Source of the DNA: Hydrogenophaga sp.
GTDB lineage: Bacteria > Pseudomonadota > Gammaproteobacteria > Burkholderiales > Burkholderiaceae_C
Assembly (NCBI RefSeq): GCF_014773545.1
Contig: NZ_SDDV01000005.1
Coordinates: forward strand, 62,001 to 126,000
Length of the DNA: 64,000 nucleotides
Direction: 5' to 3'
Shown here: positions 1 to 8,275 of the stretch, one piece after another
How the letters are laid out: every line of letters starts with the position of its first letter
How positions within the stretch are numbered: position 1 is the stretch's first letter
Position numbers and translations under genes: made by a program
The notes under the pieces: model-generated
The model's input: only the letters and a program-made list of their open reading frames with translations
Told to the model about the DNA's origin: nothing
Databases searched by the model: none

Positions 1-629
1 GGCGCCGTATTCCGAAACACTGGCCCTTGGGCACTCGCGCCTTGACCAACAGCGAGGAGCTCCGGGTCTGGCACTGGTTGTGTCGGGCTTTTTACGACCA
101 CCACGTCATGATCAAGCTGCCGGTGACGCGCTTTACGCTGCCGCGCCAGCGCGAGCAAAGCATGCATTGGTACCAGTTGCTCGGCAGCGTGTACTGCACC
201 TTCACCATTTGCACGGCCAACGGTCGGGTGCTTGCCTGTCTGGACCTTGTGGGGCCGTCCGGCCTGCCGCGCGGCACGCGCGCGCTCAAGCAATCCCTGC
301 TGGCGCAGTGTGGTCTGCCCTACAAGGTGGTGCAAGCCGATCACCTGCCCTCCGCGGCCGAGATCCGCTTTCAGTTTCTTGGAGAGTCACCTTCCAACCA
401 GGCCATGCGTGAACGCGAACAGGAAGAACGAGCCATGATCGCCGCGCAGGCCAAGCTGCGCACGGTGCTGACGCGCCAGCGCAACAAGCGCGGCCAAAGC
501 GACTTCAGCCCACTGTCGAACTGGCCGCACAGCGCCGGCGGCGGCCTACGCAGCGATCTGGATTCGCAGTGGCAGGATGACAACTCTTTTTTGCTGCCGC
601 TGGACAGCCGCAAGGGCGAGCTGCGCTGA
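1..629 (+). CDS. DUF2726-like conserved protein, 5' end cut by window edge
   Basis: The reading frame is open to the left edge and in-frame codons before the first possible start (TTG at 27) read as plausible protein, so the gene probably begins outside the window. About 209 residues are visible. The central part (residues ~35-125 from the TTG) has alternating hydrophobic strands, a 'CLDLVG' segment, and an 'LLAQCGLPYKVV' segment ending in 'FLGE'. This resembles the restriction-endonuclease-like fold of DUF2726 proteins, but the usual acidic pair is not obvious. The C-terminal third is charged and low in hydrophobics (a Q/E/R-rich stretch, then a polar tail), probably disordered. No signal peptide or membrane segment is visible. 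The function is unknown and the DUF2726 assignment is by pattern memory only. Confidence 0.6.
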   Translation, partial: RRIPKHWPLGTRALTNSEELRVWHWLCRAFYDHHVMIKLPVTRFTLPRQREQSMHWYQLLGSVYCTFTICTANGRVLACLDLVGPSGLPRGTRALKQSLLAQCGLPYKVVQADHLPSAAEIRFQFLGESPSNQAMREREQEERAMIAAQAKLRTVLTRQRNKRGQSDFSPLSNWPHSAGGGLRSDLDSQWQDDNSFLLPLDSRKGELR

Positions 630-756
630 CGCTGGCTGGCGTGGGCGTGCATCCATCGAATGACACCAATGCGTGTGGATCTGCGCCAACGCGGCAGCAG
701 AAAGTCATCTCAATGCTGACCAGGAGCTGTTGCCAAGCCGATGCTCATAAGCCAAA

Positions 757-1509
757 CTAACAGCCGGCGGGCGCTGGCATTTTCTGCGTCAAACCGGCCA
801 CCTCGGCGGCGCTGAGCCAGCGCCACTGCCCCGGCAGCAGATCGGCCGGCAAGTCCACGCGGCCAATCGACGAGCGGTGCAAGCCCTCGACCCGGTTGCC
901 CACCGCCGCCAGCATGCGCTTGACCTGGTGGTATTTGCCCTCGGTCAAGGTCAGTTGCATTTGATTTTCTGCCAGCGCCTGACAGGCGGCGGCCCGCACC
1001 GGCCGGGGGTCATCGTCGAGCACCACGCCCTGCAACAGACGCGAGATCATGCGCTCATCGAGCGCGTGCTTGAGGCGAACCTGATACACCTTGGCCACAT
1101 GGTGGCGCGGCGAGGTCAGGCGGTGGATGAAGGCGCCATCGTCTGACAGCAGCAGCAAGCCGGTGCTGTCCTGATCGAGTCGACCCACCGCCTGCACCCC
1201 GGCGGCCGCCGCCCCGCCGCGTCTGCGCAGCGGCGCCGGCAGCAAGGTGTAAATGCTGGGGTAGGCAGCGGGCTTTTGCGAGCACTCGAAACCGGCCGGC
1301 TTGTGCAGCATCAGATAGGCCAGCGCGTAGTAGCGCCAGCTTTGGCCTTGCACATGAAACAGCAGCTCGCGTTCGTCAAAAACGGCGCCCGGGTTGTCAC
1401 AAGGGGTCCGTTCAGGTCCGACCTGCACCAGGCCCTGCTGCACCAGACCGCAGCACACGCGGCGCGTGCCAAAACCTTGCGAAAAAAGCATGTCTTGCAA
1501 TTCCATCAT
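757..1509 (-). CDS. rsuA: 16S rRNA pseudouridine synthase (RsuA type)
   Basis: Small-subunit pseudouridine synthase of the RsuA/RluB/E/F family, expected to isomerise a uridine in 16S rRNA. The N-terminus ('LQDMLFSQGFGTRR') fits the S4-like RNA-binding domain. The catalytic motif 'GRLDQDSTGLLLLSDDG' carries the invariant Asp after Arg-Leu. Further on are the family block 'KVYQV' and the C-terminal 'EGKYHQVKRM' motif. The open frame extends upstream to 1635, but that extension does not look like protein and overlaps the DUF3579 gene, so I start at the ATG pair at 1509/1506, giving about 250 residues, normal for the family. It lies downstream of the DUF3579 gene on the same strand and is probably cotranscribed with it. 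RsuA is favoured over RluB/E/F from length and the S4-first arrangement, but the exact target is inferred. Confidence 0.85.
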   Translation of the reverse strand: MMELQDMLFSQGFGTRRVCCGLVQQGLVQVGPERTPCDNPGAVFDERELLFHVQGQSWRYYALAYLMLHKPAGFECSQKPAAYPSIYTLLPAPLRRRGGAAAAGVQAVGRLDQDSTGLLLLSDDGAFIHRLTSPRHHVAKVYQVRLKHALDERMISRLLQGVVLDDDPRPVRAAACQALAENQMQLTLTEGKYHQVKRMLAAVGNRVEGLHRSSIGRVDLPADLLPGQWRWLSAAEVAGLTQKMPAPAGC

Positions 1510-1573
1510 GATCGGCCGATTGTCGCTGCCAGCGAGCAAGGCCCCACAGCCCACGCGCGACCTGGTATGCCGC

Positions 1574-1900
1574 TCAAGGCGGTGGATCGGCCAGCAGGCA
1601 AGCCTCTGCCACCTGCAGCTCGTTGTCGCGCGCAAAGTTCAGACAAAATTCCCAGGCCATGGGATGGGCCTGCTGCAAATCGACGTGCAACACCACGCAC
1701 TTGACGCCGTTGATGGTGTTGGGCACGCACCAGGGTGAATAACTCAGGTGACTGCCTGGCTGCGCACCGCCGGGCCGAAAGGGACTCATCACCCCGGCTA
1801 GGCGTTCGGCCCAGTCGCTCGGACGAAAGGCCCGCCCGCTGTGGGTGACGCCCTGAATAAAAATGTGCTTCGCCGTCGGCGCAGCCATCGGGGTAGCCAT
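1574..1900 (-). CDS. DUF3579 family protein
   Basis: A protein of 108 residues that closely matches the betaproteobacterial DUF3579 family: an 'IFIQGVTHSGRAFRPSDWAE' core, 'GVMSPFRP', a 'VKCVVLHVDL' strand and the C-terminal 'FARDNELQVAEACLL' block. No enzymatic residues, signal peptide or membrane helix are evident. The family is of unknown function. It is commonly found beside arginine biosynthesis genes in Burkholderiales, and here it is divergent from argD-argF. Start choice is uncertain: ATGs at residues 1 and 5 are both possible and neither has a strong ribosome-binding site. A good sigma-70-like promoter on the same strand lies about 80 bp upstream. Confidence 0.8.
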   Translation of the reverse strand: MATPMAAPTAKHIFIQGVTHSGRAFRPSDWAERLAGVMSPFRPGGAQPGSHLSYSPWCVPNTINGVKCVVLHVDLQQAHPMAWEFCLNFARDNELQVAEACLLADPPP

Positions 1901-1975
1901 CGGATGGAGGTCCCTGAAGTGAAGGGTTTACAGCAAGGTCCGGCGGAGGATCGCTCCTCGGAATGCATAGTGTGT

Positions 1976-2011
1976 ATTATATCTTATATAAGACTTGTCG
2001 ATTGGGGTCAA
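1976..2011 (-). promoter_or_regulatory. Predicted sigma-70 promoter for the DUF3579-rsuA pair, containing a palindrome
   Basis: On the minus strand, TTGACC (2011-2006) and TATAAG (1988-1983) are separated by exactly 17 bp, close to the sigma-70 consensus. The -10 lies inside a perfect 12-bp palindrome TCTTATATAAGA (1982-1993), in an AT-rich island that stands out in a GC-rich region. The palindrome could be an operator for a repressor covering the -10 or could merely reflect promoter AT richness. No equally good promoter was seen for argD in the other direction. Confidence 0.55.
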
Positions 2012-2111
2012 TCTGCCAAACCAGTCACGACCCGCCCGCTGGCGCCAGTTGCTGCGCCTAAAATGAGCGCAACCCCGCCCGCCCTTTTGACTTTACCCCC
2101 GGAGCCCTTGC

Positions 2112-3311
2112 ATGACTGTAGCCCCAGCCCTTGCCGCCTCGCCGCACGTGATGAACACCTATGGCCGCCTGCCGATTGCGCTCTCGCACGGGCGCGGCTG
2201 CCGGGTCTGGGACGTCAATGGCAAGGAATACCTGGACGCGCTGGCCGGCATCGCTGTCAACACGCTGGGCCACAACCACCCCAAACTGGTGCCGGCGCTG
2301 CAACAGCAACTGGCCCAGATGATTCACTGCTGTAACTACTACCACGTGCCGGATCAGGAGCGGCTGGCGCAGATGCTGGTGCAGCGCTCGGGGCTGACGA
2401 ATGTGTTTTTCTGCAACAGCGGCCTGGAAGCCAACGAGGCGGCGCTCAAGCTGGCGCGCAAATACGGGCACGACAAGGGCATCGAGCGGGCTCAGATCGT
2501 GGTGTGTGAAAAAGCCTTTCATGGCCGCTCCATCGCCACCTTGTCGGCCACTGGCAACCCCAAGGTGCAGGCCGGTTTTGGCCCGCTGGTGGAAGGCTTC
2601 ATCCGGGTGCCGTTCAACGACCTGCAGGCACTGCAACACGCCAGCGCCGGTCGAGCCGACGTGGTGGCGGTGTTTTTCGAGACCATTCAGGGTGAGGGCG
2701 GCATCAATCCGATGCGCGCACAGTACCTGCGCGAGGTGCGCGCGCTGTGTGACGCCAACGATTGGCTGCTGATGATAGACGAGGTGCAGTGCGGCATGGG
2801 CCGCACCGGCAAGTGGTTTGCGCACCAGTGGGCCGGCATCTTGCCCGACGTGATGCCGCTGGCCAAGGGTCTGGGTTCTGGCGTGCCGGTCGGTGCGCTG
2901 GTGGCCGGGCCCAAGGCGGCGCACATTCTCCAACCCGGCAACCACGGCAGCACTTTTGGCGGCAACCCGCTGGCCATGCGCGCTGGCATTGAGACGATTC
3001 GCATCATCGAGGAAGACGGCCTGCTGGAGAACGCCGCGCGCGTCGGCGCGCAACTGCGCAGCACGCTGGAGCAGGCGCTGCTCGGGCGCGCTGGCGTGCG
3101 CGAAATTCGCGGCCAGGGCCTGATGATAGGCGTCGAACTCGAGCGGCCCTGCGGCGTGCTGACCCAGCGCGCCGTCGACGCGGGTTTGCTGATCTCGGTC
3201 ACGGCCGACAGCGTGATCCGACTGGTGCCGCCGCTGATCCTGTCGTCCGAAGAGGCCGACGAAGTGGCCACGATCCTGCTACCGCTGGTGTTTGACTTTC
3301 TCTCCGAGTGA
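2112..3311 (+). CDS. argD: Acetylornithine aminotransferase
   Basis: PLP-dependent class III aminotransferase that converts N-acetylglutamate semialdehyde plus glutamate to N-acetylornithine in arginine biosynthesis; it may also act on succinyl-diaminopimelate semialdehyde. The length of 399 residues is typical. Visible features: 'CNSGLEANEAALK' (101-113) for PLP phosphate binding, 'IDEVQCGMGRTG' (222-233) with the Asp that contacts the PLP pyridine nitrogen, and the Schiff-base Lys252 in 'PLAKGLGSG'. 'NHGSTFGGNPLA' supplies the conserved Thr. The ATG at 2112 has a GGAG about 9 bp upstream. The gene overlaps or abuts argF, so the two are almost certainly one operon. Confidence 0.95.
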   Translation: MTVAPALAASPHVMNTYGRLPIALSHGRGCRVWDVNGKEYLDALAGIAVNTLGHNHPKLVPALQQQLAQMIHCCNYYHVPDQERLAQMLVQRSGLTNVFFCNSGLEANEAALKLARKYGHDKGIERAQIVVCEKAFHGRSIATLSATGNPKVQAGFGPLVEGFIRVPFNDLQALQHASAGRADVVAVFFETIQGEGGINPMRAQYLREVRALCDANDWLLMIDEVQCGMGRTGKWFAHQWAGILPDVMPLAKGLGSGVPVGALVAGPKAAHILQPGNHGSTFGGNPLAMRAGIETIRIIEEDGLLENAARVGAQLRSTLEQALLGRAGVREIRGQGLMIGVELERPCGVLTQRAVDAGLLISVTADSVIRLVPPLILSSEEADEVATILLPLVFDFLSE

Positions 3312-3319
3312 TTCTTGCC

Positions 3320-4234
3320 ATGCGCCTCAAACACTACCTGCAGTTCAAAGACCTGAGCGCCGCCGAGTACAGCTACCTGTTTGAACGCGCGGCCCTGATC
3401 AAGAAAAAATTCAAGACCTACGAAAAGCACCACCCGCTGGCCGACCGCACGCTGGCGCTGATTTTCGAGAAGGCCAGCACGCGCACCCGTGTCAGCTTTG
3501 AGGCCGGCATGTACCAGTTGGGCGGCTCGGTGGTGCACCTGACCAGTGGCGACAGCCAGATGGGTCGCGCCGAACCGATCGCCGACAGCGCGCGCGTCAT
3601 CAGCCGCATGGTCGATCTGGTGATGATTCGCACCTACGAGCAAAGCAAGCTCGAAGCCTTTGCCGCGCATTCGCGCGTACCCGTCATCAATGGTCTGACG
3701 AACGAATTCCACCCCTGCCAGATCCTGGCCGACATCTTCACCTACATCGAGCAGCGCGGCAGCATTCAAGGTCGGGTGGTGGCCTGGGTCGGTGACGGCA
3801 ACAACATGGCCAACACCTGGCTGCAAGCGGCCGAGCTGCTGGGATTTACCGTGCATGTCAGCACCCCCAGCGGCTACGAAGTCAAGCCCGAGCTGGCCGG
3901 TATTGTCAACCCGGCCTGCTACCGGGTGTTCCAAGACCCGCACGCGGCCTGCGCGGGGGCCGATCTGGTGACCACCGACGTCTGGACCAGCATGGGTTTC
4001 GAGGCCGAAAACGAGGTGCGCCGGGCCGCTTTTGCGCGCTGGTGCGTGGACGCGGACATGCTGCGCGCGGCCCAGCCAAACGCCTTGTTCATGCACTGCC
4101 TGCCCGCGCACCGCGGCGAAGAGGTCAGCGCCGAGGTGCTAGACGGGCCGCAAAGCGTGGTCTGGGACGAGGCCGAAAATCGCATGCACGTGCAAAAAGC
4201 CTTGCTGGAATTTTTGCTGCTCGGGCAGCTCTGA
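3320..4234 (+). CDS. argF: Ornithine carbamoyltransferase
   Basis: Carbamoylates ornithine to citrulline in arginine biosynthesis; cytosolic trimer. The carbamoyl-phosphate loop 'STRTR' (53-57), 'HPCQ' (131-134) and 'HCLPAHRGEEV' (259-269, catalytic Cys260) are intact. Length is 304 residues, as expected. The frame also allows a GTG at 3308 that overlaps the argD stop codon, but the ATG at 3320 is followed directly by the family-like 'MRLKHYLQFKDLS', so I chose it. It is translationally close to argD (9 bp). The molybdate transporter genes follow 44 bp later on the same strand, possibly on the same transcript. Confidence 0.95.
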   Translation: MRLKHYLQFKDLSAAEYSYLFERAALIKKKFKTYEKHHPLADRTLALIFEKASTRTRVSFEAGMYQLGGSVVHLTSGDSQMGRAEPIADSARVISRMVDLVMIRTYEQSKLEAFAAHSRVPVINGLTNEFHPCQILADIFTYIEQRGSIQGRVVAWVGDGNNMANTWLQAAELLGFTVHVSTPSGYEVKPELAGIVNPACYRVFQDPHAACAGADLVTTDVWTSMGFEAENEVRRAAFARWCVDADMLRAAQPNALFMHCLPAHRGEEVSAEVLDGPQSVVWDEAENRMHVQKALLEFLLLGQL

Positions 4235-4278
4235 ACCCCCGTCGGCCTGCCCGCACTCGACACCCCAGGAGAACCCAC

Positions 4279-5067
4279 ATGCGACTGCTGATCCAAAGCT
4301 TGCAAAAATGCCTGGTCTGCCTGACCCTGCTGCTGGCAGCCGCGCTGCCCATCCAGGCCTTGGCGCAACCCACGGTAGCCGCCGCCGCCAGTTTGCGCTT
4401 TGCGCTGGAGGAAATCAGGGTGAATTTCGAGCGCGAAACCGGCCACCAGATCAGGCTGGTGTTCGGCTCCTCGGGTCACTTGTTTTCGCAGATCAACCAA
4501 GGCGCGCCGTTTCAGATGTTTCTGTCGGCCGACGAACATTTTGTCTTCAAGCTCGCCGACACCGGAAAAACCCAGGATCGCGGTCTGTTGTATGCCGTCG
4601 GCCGCATCGGCATCATGGTGCCGCACGGCTCCGCGCTCAAGGCCGACGCACAGTTGCAAGACCTCAGAGCGGCACTGCAGGATGGCCGGGTGCAGAAATT
4701 CGCCATTGCCAACCCGGCGCACGCGCCCTACGGCATGCGCGCACGCGAAGCGCTGCAACACGCCGGCCTGTGGGAGGCTATCGGCCCGCGGCTGGTGCTG
4801 GGAGAAAACGTGGCGCAGGCGGCACAATTCGCCACTTCGGGCGCAGCGCAAGGCGGCATCATCGGCCAGTCGCTGGCGACGCTGCCTGCGCTGGCGCAAC
4901 TGGGCCACTTCGTCCTCATTCCCGAGCACTGGCATCAGCCGCTGCGCCAGCGCATGGTATTGATGCAAGGCGCATCGGCGCCGGTGCAAGCCTTCTACCT
5001 CTACATGAGCAGCCCGGCGGCGCAGGCCATCATGGAGCGAAACGGCTTTAACGTGCCCAGGCCGTAA
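4279..5067 (+). CDS. modA: Molybdate ABC transporter substrate-binding protein
   Basis: Periplasmic binding protein of the ModA family, 262 residues. The N-terminus is a clear Sec signal peptide: positively charged start, a hydrophobic run (about 12-28) and an 'IQALAQ' cleavage region. The mature protein opens with 'AAAASLRFALEEI', the ModA oxyanion-binding pattern, followed by 'VFGSSGHLFSQINQGAPFQMFLSAD' (shown in part by 'SGHLFSQI'). 'ANPAHAPYGMRA' is the second conserved block. The longer open frame upstream overlaps argF and is not used; the ATG at 4279 has AGGAG 8 bp upstream. It leads modABC. Molybdate rather than tungstate is inferred from the family. Confidence 0.9.
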   Translation: MRLLIQSLQKCLVCLTLLLAAALPIQALAQPTVAAAASLRFALEEIRVNFERETGHQIRLVFGSSGHLFSQINQGAPFQMFLSADEHFVFKLADTGKTQDRGLLYAVGRIGIMVPHGSALKADAQLQDLRAALQDGRVQKFAIANPAHAPYGMRAREALQHAGLWEAIGPRLVLGENVAQAAQFATSGAAQGGIIGQSLATLPALAQLGHFVLIPEHWHQPLRQRMVLMQGASAPVQAFYLYMSSPAAQAIMERNGFNVPRP

Positions 5068-5081
5068 GCGGCGCCACCCGC

Positions 5082-5756
5082 ATGGACTGGACCGCCCTCT
5101 TCCTCTCGCTCGAGTTGGCCCTGGTCACGCTGGTGGTGCTGCTGCCGCTGGGTCTGTTCCTGGGGCGCTGGCTGGCGTACACCCAGTTTTCCGGCAAACC
5201 CTGGATCGAAGCGCTGGTGATGCTGCCGCTGGTGCTGCCGCCCACCGTGCTGGGCTACTACCTGCTGGTGAGCCTGGGCGGCAATTCGCCGATCGGCCGC
5301 TGGATGCACGACACCCTGGGCGTGCGGCTGACCTTCAACTTCACCGGCTTGCTGCTGGCTTCGGTGGTGTTCAACATTCCCTTCATCGTGCAGCCGATCC
5401 AGCGCGCCTTTGAATCCATACCGCGCCAGCTCAGCGAGGCGGCGGCGGTCTGCGGTCTGGGCTGGTGGCGCACCCTGCTCAAGGTCGAATTGCCGCTGGC
5501 CTGGCCCGGCATTCTGTCGGGCATGGTGCTGACCTTCGTTCACACGCTGGGCGAATTCGGTGTCGTTTTGATGGTCGGCGGCAGCATTCCGGGTGAGACC
5601 AAGACGATTGCGATCTCGATTTACGACAAGGTGCAAAGCTTCGATCTGCAAGCGGCGCATCAGATGTCGCTGCTGCTGCTGGTGCTGTCCATGCTGGCGG
5701 TGGCGTTTTCCTTCTTTGCCACGGCGCGGCTGAGCCGCCGGCCGCGCGCGCCATGA
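5082..5756 (+). CDS. modB: Molybdate ABC transporter permease
   Basis: Inner-membrane permease of 224 residues with about five hydrophobic segments, the ModB size. The first segment is near residues 5-28. The cytoplasmic EAA-type loop that contacts the ATPase is seen as 'LSEAAAVCGLGWWRTLLKVELPLA', of which 'EAAAVCGLGWWRTL' is the core, followed by 'PGILSGMVLTFVHTLGEFG'-like residues matching ModB/CysW permeases. It starts 14 bp after modA, and its stop codon overlaps the modC start (ATGA), which indicates translational coupling. Confidence 0.92.
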   Translation: MDWTALFLSLELALVTLVVLLPLGLFLGRWLAYTQFSGKPWIEALVMLPLVLPPTVLGYYLLVSLGGNSPIGRWMHDTLGVRLTFNFTGLLLASVVFNIPFIVQPIQRAFESIPRQLSEAAAVCGLGWWRTLLKVELPLAWPGILSGMVLTFVHTLGEFGVVLMVGGSIPGETKTIAISIYDKVQSFDLQAAHQMSLLLLVLSMLAVAFSFFATARLSRRPRAP

Positions 5757-6919
5757 GCCAGCCAAGCCCGAACGCCTCTTTGCGGGTCCACATCGACCAG
5801 CAACGCCCGATGCGGCTGGCCGGCACACTGCACTGCGCGCCGGGGCAAATGGTGGCGCTGGTCGGCCCGTCCGGCGCAGGCAAAACCTCGTTGCTGCGCT
5901 GCATCGCCGGCCTGATGCGGCCACAGAACGCCAGCATCCACATCGCGGCCGACTGCTGGTGCGATTCGGTTCGTGGCGTGTTCGTGCCACCGCAGCAGCG
6001 CAACGTCGGCCTGGTGTTTCAAGACTACGCGCTGATGCCGCACCTGGACGCGCTGGGCAACGTGGCGCTGCCGCTGCGCAGCCCCGACCGGCTGGTGCGC
6101 GCGCGCGCCATGCTGGCACGCGTGGGCCTGACGCCCGAGCAAATGCAGCGCCGCCCGGCCCAGCTCTCCGGCGGCCAGCAGCAGCGCGTGGCGGTGGCAC
6201 GCGCGCTGGTGCGCGAACCCGCCGTGCTGCTGCTCGACGAGCCGTTTTCCGCCGTCGATCAAATGACCCGTCAGACCCTCTACACCTTGCTGGCCGAGCT
6301 GCGCGAAGACATTGCGGTGCCTATGGTACTGGTCACGCACGACATGAATGAAGCGCGTTTGCTGGCCGACGAATTGGTGGTGATGGCCGAGGGCGTGGTG
6401 CTGCAACAAGGCCGGGCCGACGCCATTCACCGCGCGCCGCGCAACGCCCGCGTGGCCGACATCGTCGGCATTGCCAACCGGTTCGAAGGCGTGTGGGAAG
6501 GCCCCGACGCCAGCAGCAGCCCCGGCCAGGGCTGGCTGCGCTGGGGCCAGGGCGAGCAGGCCTTGCGGCTGCCGGTACGCGACAAACGCCGCATCGAACC
6601 CGGCCAGCCCGTGGCCTGGGTGGTGGCTGCGCACGGGCTGCAGATCGACAGCGACGCGGCGCCAGACCCCAACCAACAAGCCAGCGCGCTGCATCTGCCC
6701 GCCACCGTCTTGTCGCTGCGCCACCTGGGCGAGGTCTGGATGCTGCGGCTGCAGTGCCAAAGCGGCCCGCAGGCGGTGTTTCGGCTGATGCTGACCGGCC
6801 AACAGGCGCAAGCGCTCACACCCGGCCAGACGCTGGCGCTGCGGCTCGACCTGGAACTGCTGCACATCATGCCGATCCGCAGCGCCAGCAGCACCTTGAC
6901 GCCGAAACCGCAACGCTGA
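5753..6919 (+). CDS. modC: Molybdate ABC transporter ATP-binding protein
   Basis: ATPase of the ModABC importer, 388 residues. Walker A 'GPSGAGKTS' (38-46), Q-loop '[11 protein letters not shown]', signature 'LSGGQQQR' (138-145), Walker B 'LLLDEP' (159-164) and switch 'VTHD' are all intact. The C-terminal ~130 residues form an extra domain consistent with the TOBE/MOP oxyanion-sensing domain of ModC, ending in '[11 protein letters not shown]'. The start overlaps the modB stop. No modE repressor gene is present in the window, and the short argF-modA gap leaves no room for a molybdenum-cofactor riboswitch. It converges with the monooxygenase gene 36 bp away. Confidence 0.9.
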   Translation: MSQPSPNASLRVHIDQQRPMRLAGTLHCAPGQMVALVGPSGAGKTSLLRCIAGLMRPQNASIHIAADCWCDSVRGVFVPPQQRNVGLVFQDYALMPHLDALGNVALPLRSPDRLVRARAMLARVGLTPEQMQRRPAQLSGGQQQRVAVARALVREPAVLLLDEPFSAVDQMTRQTLYTLLAELREDIAVPMVLVTHDMNEARLLADELVVMAEGVVLQQGRADAIHRAPRNARVADIVGIANRFEGVWEGPDASSSPGQGWLRWGQGEQALRLPVRDKRRIEPGQPVAWVVAAHGLQIDSDAAPDPNQQASALHLPATVLSLRHLGEVWMLRLQCQSGPQAVFRLMLTGQQAQALTPGQTLALRLDLELLHIMPIRSASSTLTPKPQR

Positions 6920-6955
6920 GAGCCCCGCACCCGCCGCGCGCGGCGCCGGCCGCAC

Positions 6956-8188
6956 TCAGCCCGACGCCAAGGGGTCGGGCGGCCCCTGATACAGCCATTC
7001 GTTGTCAAGCAGCCGCTCACCCAGCACGAGCATGGCGGTGTTGCGGCCCCAGCGCAGCAGGCCGCTGGCGTGAAAAATAGTGCCGTTGCGCTGCGAACGA
7101 TTTTGCACCCGGGCATTGCGCTGCCAGCGGGTCAAGGCGTAGCGCGCCAGCAGCGCCGGCCAGTCTGGCACTGCCTGGGCCGGCGCGGCTTGCCGCAGCC
7201 GACCCAATGTCCAGGCGTCTTCCAGCGCCATCGCCGCGCCTTGCGCCAGGTAGGGCCGCAGCGGATGCGCTGCATCTCCCAGCAGAGCCACCCGGCCCTG
7301 CGCGTGCTCGTGCGGTCCACGCAGCGGCGCGCGGTCGTTCAAGGGCCAGAGCTTCCACTGTGCCGCTGCGTCCAGCATGGCCTGCAGCTCGGCGCAAACC
7401 GGGCCGAGCGCGCGCTTGAGGTCCCCCGCGTGGGCCTCGTGGCTCCAGCTCTGCGGGTCGGCCCCAGGCGGACCACCGTGACCCTGCCCGAGCACGCCGT
7501 GCACCACCGCCACCAGGTTGAACCACTGGCCTTGCCGCACCGGGTAATGCACCACGTGCAGGCGCGGCCCGAGCCAGACGGTAACGGCCTTGTGGCACAG
7601 GGTGCGGGGCAGATCGGCGCTGCGCACCAGGCCCCGATAGGCCAGGTGGCCGCTGTGGCGCAGCGGCTGTACGCCCAACAACTGCTCGCGCACCCGGCTG
7701 TACAGGCCGTCACAGCCGATCAAGGCCGCCCCGCTGACGCTGGAGCCGTTTTCCAGCGTCACCTGCACCGCGCTCGGACCCGCTTGATAGGCCAGCACGC
7801 GCGCGTCCAGCCGCAACCGAACCCCGGCCTGGCGCTGCAGCGCCGTCAGCAACAAGCCGTGCAGGTCGGCGCGGTGCAAAGTGGCGTAGGGCTGGCCGTA
7901 GCGGGCCAGGGCCATGGCGCCCAGGCGCAGTCGGCCCAGGCGCTTGGCGCTGTGCGCATCGCGCACCAGCACCTCGTCGGGAAAGGCGGCGCAAGCCTGC
8001 AAGTCTTCCAGCAAGCCCCAGTCGTCGAGCACGCGCACCGCGTTCGGCCCGAGCTGCAAACCGGCGCCGACTTCGGCGAACGCGCTGGCCTGCTCCAGCA
8101 ACTCGACCGCCACCCCGGCGCGCGCCAGCGCCAGCGCGCAGGCCAGCCCCCCTATGCCACCCCCGGCCACCAGAACGTGATCTTTCAT
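6956..8188 (-). CDS. FAD-dependent aromatic-type monooxygenase
   Basis: Group A flavoprotein monooxygenase, 410 residues, resembling salicylate or 3-hydroxybenzoate 6-hydroxylases and UbiH/UbiF. The N-terminal Rossmann dinucleotide motif 'GGGIGG' (9-14) is followed by a β-strand ending 'ELLEQ'. 'CDG' (159-161) matches the FAD/NAD(P)H motif, and 'GDAAHP' (304-309) is the conserved FAD ribityl-binding motif. The substrate cannot be read from sequence: ubiquinone ring hydroxylation or catabolism of an aromatic acid are both possible. It is a single gene downstream of dnaE, separated by 87 bp and on the same strand, and converges with modC. Confidence 0.8.
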   Translation of the reverse strand: MKDHVLVAGGGIGGLACALALARAGVAVELLEQASAFAEVGAGLQLGPNAVRVLDDWGLLEDLQACAAFPDEVLVRDAHSAKRLGRLRLGAMALARYGQPYATLHRADLHGLLLTALQRQAGVRLRLDARVLAYQAGPSAVQVTLENGSSVSGAALIGCDGLYSRVREQLLGVQPLRHSGHLAYRGLVRSADLPRTLCHKAVTVWLGPRLHVVHYPVRQGQWFNLVAVVHGVLGQGHGGPPGADPQSWSHEAHAGDLKRALGPVCAELQAMLDAAAQWKLWPLNDRAPLRGPHEHAQGRVALLGDAAHPLRPYLAQGAAMALEDAWTLGRLRQAAPAQAVPDWPALLARYALTRWQRNARVQNRSQRNGTIFHASGLLRWGRNTAMLVLGERLLDNEWLYQGPPDPLASG

Positions 8189-8275
8189 GAGGCAGCATTG
8201 TGCCGCCTGCGTGACAGCGCAAATTGATGCAACTCAGCAAACGGGTCCAAAGCGAATCATGCAGTGCCGGCCTGC

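Noticed and set aside
4042-4278. N-terminal extension of modA overlapping argF
   Set aside because: The extension is Arg/Ala-rich and would bury a clear signal peptide; the ATG at 4279 has a good ribosome-binding site.
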